64,000 nt of DNA, taken from positions 152,902 to 216,901 of the forward strand of contig JAJEKB010020966.1 of the NCBI GenBank assembly GCA_022393335.1, given 5' to 3'. Under the pieces are notes generated by a model, which searched no databases, was not told the DNA's origin, and saw nothing but the letters and a program-made list of their open reading frames with translations. Each line of letters opens with the position of its first letter. Position 1 is the first letter of the stretch. A program made the translations under genes and the position numbers. Positions 57,955 through 64,000 of this stretch are shown in pieces. This DNA comes from Macrotrachela quadricornifera. Its lineage: Eukaryota > Rotifera > Eurotatoria > Philodinida > Philodinidae.

Positions 57955-59398
57955 TGTGATTAAAATCTATTAAGAAATTAGCTTCATGTTATATATGCGT
58001 GTGACCAGCCAATCTGAAGCTCCAGTTTTTATTTGCTTATATAGCCTCGGTCATATATCAGAAAATATGATTTTTTTTACTCATTATGCTTTGTATTCTA
58101 GTAGGAACGGAAATCATCAAATGTTTTATTATAAATATCGCGTTAAAGATATCCCGTATCACAGAAATAAAGTACATTAAGTCTCACAGCTATTTCTCAA
58201 ACTCTTTTGTTCGAGCAAACTCCAAGAGTCATACATAGGAAAGAAGAGCACACTGAATTGAGGATTTTTAGTTTGTTGATCTTCATCATGTCTTAACCCA
58301 ATGAACTCATTGTTTTTACCAAGGATAGAACTATATTCGCAATCCAGATTCATACGGATAAGATTAATGAGAATCTTTGATTTGTATCACTATGGACTTC
58401 AATGAAATAGATGAGATGCATTTACGAAAAAAAACATTATAATTTTGGTAACGTATCTCAGAATTTGGTAAAATCGATGCAACTATGTTTTAACTGCAGC
58501 TAATGCCACAATACATTCAAATCATTTAAAAATAATCCTAAATATATTTACTGAACATACTATCTAAACCATATAACCTTATCTAATATCGTCAATAAAC
58601 CCGTTTCACTTTTGCAGTTAGTCATTCACAAAAATAAAATCTATCTACTTAAATATGCATTATAGTCTAACGCACACGTGTTTATCAATACTAATAATAT
58701 GATTTTTGTATATGCGTATCCGTTAATACATACGTATTGTGATTGTTTTCAGTAAAGGAGAATAGCGTGTAGTATATGAATGTTTACATACAAAAAAAAA
58801 AAGAAATAAAGCCTTGATTATAAATACACAATACTTTATTGTTAATAGTCAGTGAGTACGAGTAAATAATAATACATTTATTAGTGAGATGCATATTATC
58901 TATAAAGAACTATCTTCAGTTTTAGGCGATGTTTTGTCTGATTATTAGTTGTTGTTTTTTTTTCCATGAGAATGATTCATAGGACTTAATTACATAAAAA
59001 AATAAGAACTTGAAAATTATTGATTAGAATCTTGAACTTTTTTCTAAGTTAAGTTCTACTTTTATTCATCCTATGCAATCAATTTTTCTCTTGTGTTTGA
59101 ATATGTATATATCTTAAGATGTATTAGTCTCTTAGATTATCTTATGGATTATTGCTTGATCAATCGTATATATTATACATATATTCATTACGTTTGAGAA
59201 AGGTTGTTTAATTCACTATAAATTAATTTTCTCTTTTTTTTATCAATTAAATATGTATATAATATAATAATTTATTATTCAAATATAAAAATATAAAAAT
59301 GTAATATATAATGTAAAAATCTTTTATTAATCAACTGATGTTTCGAACGTAAAATGTTGTTTAATAGAGTTAGATGACATTTTATCATCTTTGTTGAA
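57955..59398. other. gene-free stretch between divergent genes
   Basis: Probable promoter region for the acyltransferase (minus) and glycosyltransferase (plus). It contains one arm of the dispersed repeat found at 53013-53149. Confidence 0.5.
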
Positions 59399-61162
59399 AT
59401 GATCTTTTATTATTTTATTGTTAGATTGTATGAATGCATATATAAAGTATTAATTATTACAGTCAGACTTCGTTTTTTGCACATAAAAATTATGCCACCA
59501 ATAACATCAATCAATGATGATGATGGACACAAATTGACTGCATTTGTTGAAAATAAAATTCAATATACACATATACGTATTGCAGAAGTTCTATTGATTG
59601 TATTTATTATTATCCATGTTATAATTCATACTGAACGTCTTGTACATATCTTCATTCGACTATATTTGCCTAAGTCCGTTTATTCGACACCAAATGATGT
59701 GCTATCATCCTTAATAAATGAACTTGATTATCCATTAGTTGCTGTTCAACTCCCGATGATAAATGAAATTGAATGCTGTGAATCGATTATTGATTGTGCT
59801 TGCAATCTAGATTGGCCAAAAAGTCGTCTTATAATTCAAGTAGTAGACGATTCGAGTGACGAACAAGCAAAAACACTTGTTGACAACTGTGTGCAAAAAT
59901 GGAACGACCGAGGAGTACAAATAAATGTTTGCCGACGTCGGCATCGTCAAGGCTTTAAAGCGGGTGCTCTTAACACTGGTATGTCGTTCATTCGTCATGC
60001 TGAATATATTGTTTTATTCGATGCTGATTTTTTACCGACTAAAGATTTTCTACGAAGAACATTACCTATTCTAATTTATGATTCAACTATTGCATTTGTA
60101 CAAGCTCGATGGACATTTACGAATGCCAAAGAATCATTTTTAACACGTATGCAAGAAATTATTCTTAACTTTCATCATAAATGTGAACAAGAGGGTAGAT
60201 TTCGTGCGTCACTATTTTTTACTTTCAATGGTACCGGTGGTGTTTGGAGAGCATCAGCTATCGAACAAGCTGGCGGATGGCCTACAGACACGCTTGTCGA
60301 AGATTTAGATTTATCAGTTCGAGTTTATTTAAATGGTTGGCGTGCAGTATATGTTCAAGATGTTGAATGTCTCAATGAACTTCCTTCAACATTATCTACC
60401 TATCTATCTCAACAGCATCGGTGGACATGTGGTCCAACGCAAGTAGCTCGAAAAATGGTCGGACTTGTTTGTCAAGCAAAACATATTTCATGGTTACGAA
60501 AATTAATATGTTTATGCTATCTGTTTCGGCATTTTATTCATCTTTTCAATGTCATTTCATTAATTTTGATCACACCCGTAAGCATGTGGACACCCCAATG
60601 GAATCTTTACAATACCATCAGTATTTATGTTTTAGTAATCCATAGTTTTTGTGTTGTCATATTTACCCGCAATGCAGTTCATTTGACACTATTATATATT
60701 CTATTTTTGAATACGATGTCGTTGCACAATGCTTGTGCATCGATATCCGGATTGTTTAACTATGGTCTGGCGAAACAGTGGATTGTAACACAGAAATCTG
60801 GAAACCCAAATTACGATATTTTTTCAATGAGAAAATCAACTGAAAAAGTCTTATCAGAATCAAACCGAAATGAAAACATATTGATGATATCGGAAGGGAC
60901 AGTTAGAAAGAAATCGTGTTTATTTTGTATAACATTCTGTGCATCGTTAGTGACTGATCCTTTTCATAGGATATGCCGACGATTATGTCAAAAGCTTTGT
61001 TTTACCAGAATATACAAACGAAAACTTTTTATGGCTATATATCTTTTTGTCATTGCATATGCTGCTTTCAAGAAAGAATTTTATACTACCAGTATTTATC
61101 TTTTTTCTACCGCAATTATGTATGTCATACTCGCGTTTAGCTTAATAGGACGACGAAATTAA
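59399..61162 (+). CDS. membrane family 2 glycosyltransferase (cellulose/mannan synthase-like)
   Basis: Intronless, 587 residues from ATG 59399; ATG 59492 (MPPITSIND) is an alternative. A membrane segment at about 61-77 precedes the catalytic domain: VVDDSSDE (Asp150-Asp151), LFDADFLP (DAD 208-210), GTGGVWRASAIEQAGGWP, TLVEDLDLS (VED 300-302, in place of TED) and QQHRWTCGPTQVARKM (QxxRW 338-342). These are the D, DxD, TED and QxxRW motifs of processive beta-glycosyltransferases; the QQHRW-x-CGP ending is most like plant CslA/CslC and bacterial mannan/glucan synthases. Four or more hydrophobic segments follow, as in synthases that export the chain. The product cannot be decided. AATAAA at 61230. 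The absence of introns and the two acyltransferases nearby suggest a polysaccharide-related acquired set. Confidence 0.86.
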   Translation: MIFYYFIVRLYECIYKVLIITVRLRFLHIKIMPPITSINDDDGHKLTAFVENKIQYTHIRIAEVLLIVFIIIHVIIHTERLVHIFIRLYLPKSVYSTPNDVLSSLINELDYPLVAVQLPMINEIECCESIIDCACNLDWPKSRLIIQVVDDSSDEQAKTLVDNCVQKWNDRGVQINVCRRRHRQGFKAGALNTGMSFIRHAEYIVLFDADFLPTKDFLRRTLPILIYDSTIAFVQARWTFTNAKESFLTRMQEIILNFHHKCEQEGRFRASLFFTFNGTGGVWRASAIEQAGGWPTDTLVEDLDLSVRVYLNGWRAVYVQDVECLNELPSTLSTYLSQQHRWTCGPTQVARKMVGLVCQAKHISWLRKLICLCYLFRHFIHLFNVISLILITPVSMWTPQWNLYNTISIYVLVIHSFCVVIFTRNAVHLTLLYILFLNTMSLHNACASISGLFNYGLAKQWIVTQKSGNPNYDIFSMRKSTEKVLSESNRNENILMISEGTVRKKSCLFCITFCASLVTDPFHRICRRLCQKLCFTRIYKRKLFMAIYLFVIAYAAFKKEFYTTSIYLFSTAIMYVILAFSLIGRRN

Positions 61163-64000
61163 GTTTATCAATTTAGCACTTAATGAACTTAAAATGTAGC
61201 TCATATGTTTTCTTTAGCTGATTTTTACTAATAAAAAAAGATATGTGATACTAATAAGATCCCGTACATAGTGCACGCCTGTTTTTCTTCTATGCTTTAA
61301 GTTTGACCCTATAACAAACAGTCCGACACTTCGTATTATACATATAGATAGATGTATTCTTTTTCTTTTTCACTTGACAAAAAAAATAAACGACGAGTAC
61401 TCACGTGATTTACTTGATGTTTCATATCTATATACTCATCTACTCTCATCATTTCATGAATCTTGCTGTGGATACGAAAAACTGCTTAACGTCCTATGTT
61501 GATTTTAGTGATTGTCATGTTTTGAATAAATCTAAAATTAGCTTATATTCAGCATATACCAATATAGTTCTGCTGACTAACTTTATCATGACAACTTATG
61601 CGTGTTTCAGATACAAAACGAGATATATTTTAATAATTGTAATAAAAATATGAAATAAATCTGCGATTTTATCGGTTCTAGGTCAAAATTTTGCATAGTG
61701 TCCTATTTTAATCAAAAATTTGCTCGTATTGTATGTATCTAAAAGGAAATTAAACACATAAATTCAATCACTATAATTAAATGATAAGAAGCAGTATGTT
61801 AATTTATCAAATTTTTTGTCAGAGTGAACTTAGATTCTGTGATGAGTTTAATGTAAACGATAAGAAAATCATTAGCTGATTCATACTCAATTAATACAAA
61901 TAGTTTGCTCCTCAGCAGAAGGTTTTTGATACGAATTTTATTAATAAGATAGATTTTTTTTAAAAAATCGGAATGACTTTTTAGAGTCAGCTTTAATTGT
62001 TTAAGGTGCATTTTTTCTCGTCAGATTATCAATAATGTTATGCTTCACTTACGATGAAGCTTTTAAATCAACGTCTAGTCGTTCGTCGGTCTCCCTCCGA
62101 TCGGTCACTCACGACCACCTGTTTGCATATATAATGCCACTATACTGATCAATATTAGTTCAGCCTTGAAGTTAATGGATGTATCCCGTTTGAATTCTTC
62201 TAAAAAAGCTACTGGATATTTTCTAGGAAAGAACTTCGTCTATTTTGGAATATGATTTTACGGTTGATACCTATGGAGGCTCAACAACAGAACTTCAACC
62301 AGTTGCTTCGTTTTTTAGATATTTTTGTATCAATCTCACTCAAACATTCGACATATAGTAATCAACAAGGAAAACTAGTTCTATTAGGATTAATATCGAA
62401 CATAGATTCACGACTCTCGCATATCCATGGGTCAAACCTAAAACAACAGACAGTTCACCAAAGAAAGCTAAGAAATAGATAGGAAACATTTTTTTCTCAT
62501 TTCGCATCCGTATTTTCTATGCTCAATGAACAAGAATCAGTCAAATTTTATTAGAAATGATGATTAATTAATTTATCATTATTTAATATCTACCAATATT
62601 GAAAAGCTAACTCTAGATTTCGATTTCTCATAATCAATTGTTATTGGTGGAGTATTACTGGAGATAGTTTATATTATTTACTGTTAATTATTTGGCAAAC
62701 CAACTCAGTTTTCAATTATTGATCTTCGACCTTTTTGGATTAAACTTCTTAGGAAAAAAAAGTAAAACTAATTGTTAATTGTTTGGTAACTTATTACTAA
62801 CCAAAAATTTGACTCCAGATGCGAATTCTTTACCTTTCATAGAGTTTTCAACTAGAATATTACAAGCTTATGATATTAATCTAGCTGATAACGTTTTCCG
62901 ATTGGCTTGGATACAGAAAGATAGAGAGACACTTTAGAAGGGAGCATACCTAAATAACTACAAACTTATTTTATATTACATGATCTCCCCTCCAATTCAC
63001 GAGATAAAACGTTATTTCATAAAAACAAGCCTTTTTTTGGTAAAAAAATGACTTAAAAAATTCAAGAACTAATGGTACCATTAGTTTCTCCAATCACGAA
63101 AACTTTTGATGAAACTTTATAAGAATTCACTAATTTTTTTGAATAAATATTCTTTTGCAAAATCATAAAAAACTAATAGGACCATTCGATTCCCCGATCC
63201 CAAAAAATCCTTTGTGAACCTTTTTAGGAAGTATTACATTCTAGTGTTATCGATATAATCGTTACTGTTTTTTGATTGGTTAAGAGAGATAGACAGACGG
63301 ACAAACTTTAAGCATCTTAGCCGGCATATTTAAACGCCCCATTACCGTTTCCTTCAGAAAAGGCAAAAAAATGATGTAAAATTCCGCAGAAAAATAAATG
63401 AATCACAATATTGATGTTTCAGTTTTTGTTTTTATGCTTCTAAAATCCTTTCAGTTTCGCTCAAGATATGTTGAATAATTATAATCTTAAAAAAAATAAT
63501 AGATCAAATATTTTTTGGATCACTCACAGTTGAATTCTACCTATTTTTTTAGAGATGTTCATCGCAGCACTCTCGCTGCGGCGACACATCATTGTGACAG
63601 TGATGGTGACAAATTATTAAAGAAGCCATTATGACTGCAGCAGTGTTTTTTTGAAGATATTGAAAAATTGCATGAATTTAATACAGAATTTTGATATTTA
63701 CATATGAAACATCTTGAGACTAGATGAATCTGATGATCTACTATCAATATTTATCAACCAATACAATCACAAAAAGTGAAATTCGAAATGTTTTTTTTTT
63801 ACAAAATAATCGCGACAGCATCAAATTTCCAGCTGCTATAAACATCTCTACTATCTTTACTATAACAAAAAAGCATAAGAAAATGAAATCAACAAAAATT
63901 TATATTATTTACTTTAATAATGAAGGTGGTTATACGATAATTTACAAAGAATTGACAGAAAATGCACACTCTTTTTTTTTCACTTTACACATAAAAATCT
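61163..64000. other. gene-free end of the window
   Basis: No gene recognised. The open frame at 62252-62482 (76 codons) has no domain that I can name. A foldback element is at 63550-63850. Confidence 0.45.
63550..63850. repeat. 301-bp MITE-like element with 19-bp terminal inverted repeats
   Basis: TAGAGATGTTCATCGCAGC at 63550 and, as reverse complement, TAGAGATGTTTATAGCAGC ending at 63850 (17 of 19 match). Flanks CTATTTTT(T) and CTATCTTT resemble a mutated 8-bp target duplication, pointing to the hAT group. A subterminal hairpin CGCAGC-ACTCTC-GCTGCG lies at about 63563-63580. Confidence 0.7.

Noticed and set aside
62252..62482. 76-codon plus-strand frame
   Set aside because: Gln-rich start hinted at a retroelement remnant, but no motif could be named.
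1..64000. tRNA or rRNA genes
   Set aside because: Scanned for A/B-box-like and cloverleaf patterns by eye; none convincing.

Overview
The window looks like an AT-rich animal genome with small spliceosomal introns (many 35-100 bp, GT-AG). The gene families point to a bdelloid rotifer (Adineta/Rotaria type): membrane-anchored NHL beta-propellers, TPR proteins with an ADP-ribosyltransferase module, F-box and B-box fragments, intronless genes of bacterial type, and many decayed DNA transposons. The species assignment is inference from family content; no rRNA, tRNA or telomere repeat was seen.

Layout. 1-13 kb: two NHL propeller genes (1-920 and a three-exon gene 8875-12623), a tandem BTB gene (3273/3332-4186) and a piggyBac transposase pseudogene (7130-8532). 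13-27 kb: a degenerate mariner (15483-16570), a three-exon secreted beta-microseminoprotein-like gene (17031-17681), a YHYH-domain surface protein (19670-20878), and a four-exon type II membrane protein with a Thr/Ser stalk and a D8C (uromodulin-type) head (24885-26834), interrupted by a 10-N assembly gap. 27-37 kb: a B-box-like pseudogene, an intact ART-TPR gene (30378-32633), and a mariner split by a 1.26-kb foldback element. 37-51 kb: a SMYD pseudogene, an F-box/LRR gene that splices in phase into an E2-like (UBC) domain lacking the catalytic cysteine (38200-39776), a ubiquitin-like hypothetical, a 487-bp GC-rich hAT-type element with a perfect 8-bp target duplication, a Mab-21/cGAS-like protein fused to a degenerate ART-TPR paralogue (44024-48074), and a MORN protein (49599-50785). 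51-64 kb: an OafA-type acyltransferase with SGNH domain, a second acyltransferase and a family 2 glycosyltransferase, all intronless and probably acquired or envelope/polysaccharide related; the rest is intergenic with small foldback elements.

How things relate. The most notable gene is the Mab-21 fusion: its N-terminal half keeps the nucleotidyltransferase residues (GSS, DxD, third Asp), and its C-terminal half is a full-length paralogue of the nearby ART-TPR protein in which all three ART motifs have been lost. This suggests an innate-sensing or signalling scaffold. The three membrane sugar-modifying enzymes lie within 7 kb, but on both strands, so they are not an operon. Splice junctions below were chosen by eye from GT-AG sites, conserved reading phase and domain continuity; none has transcript support here.
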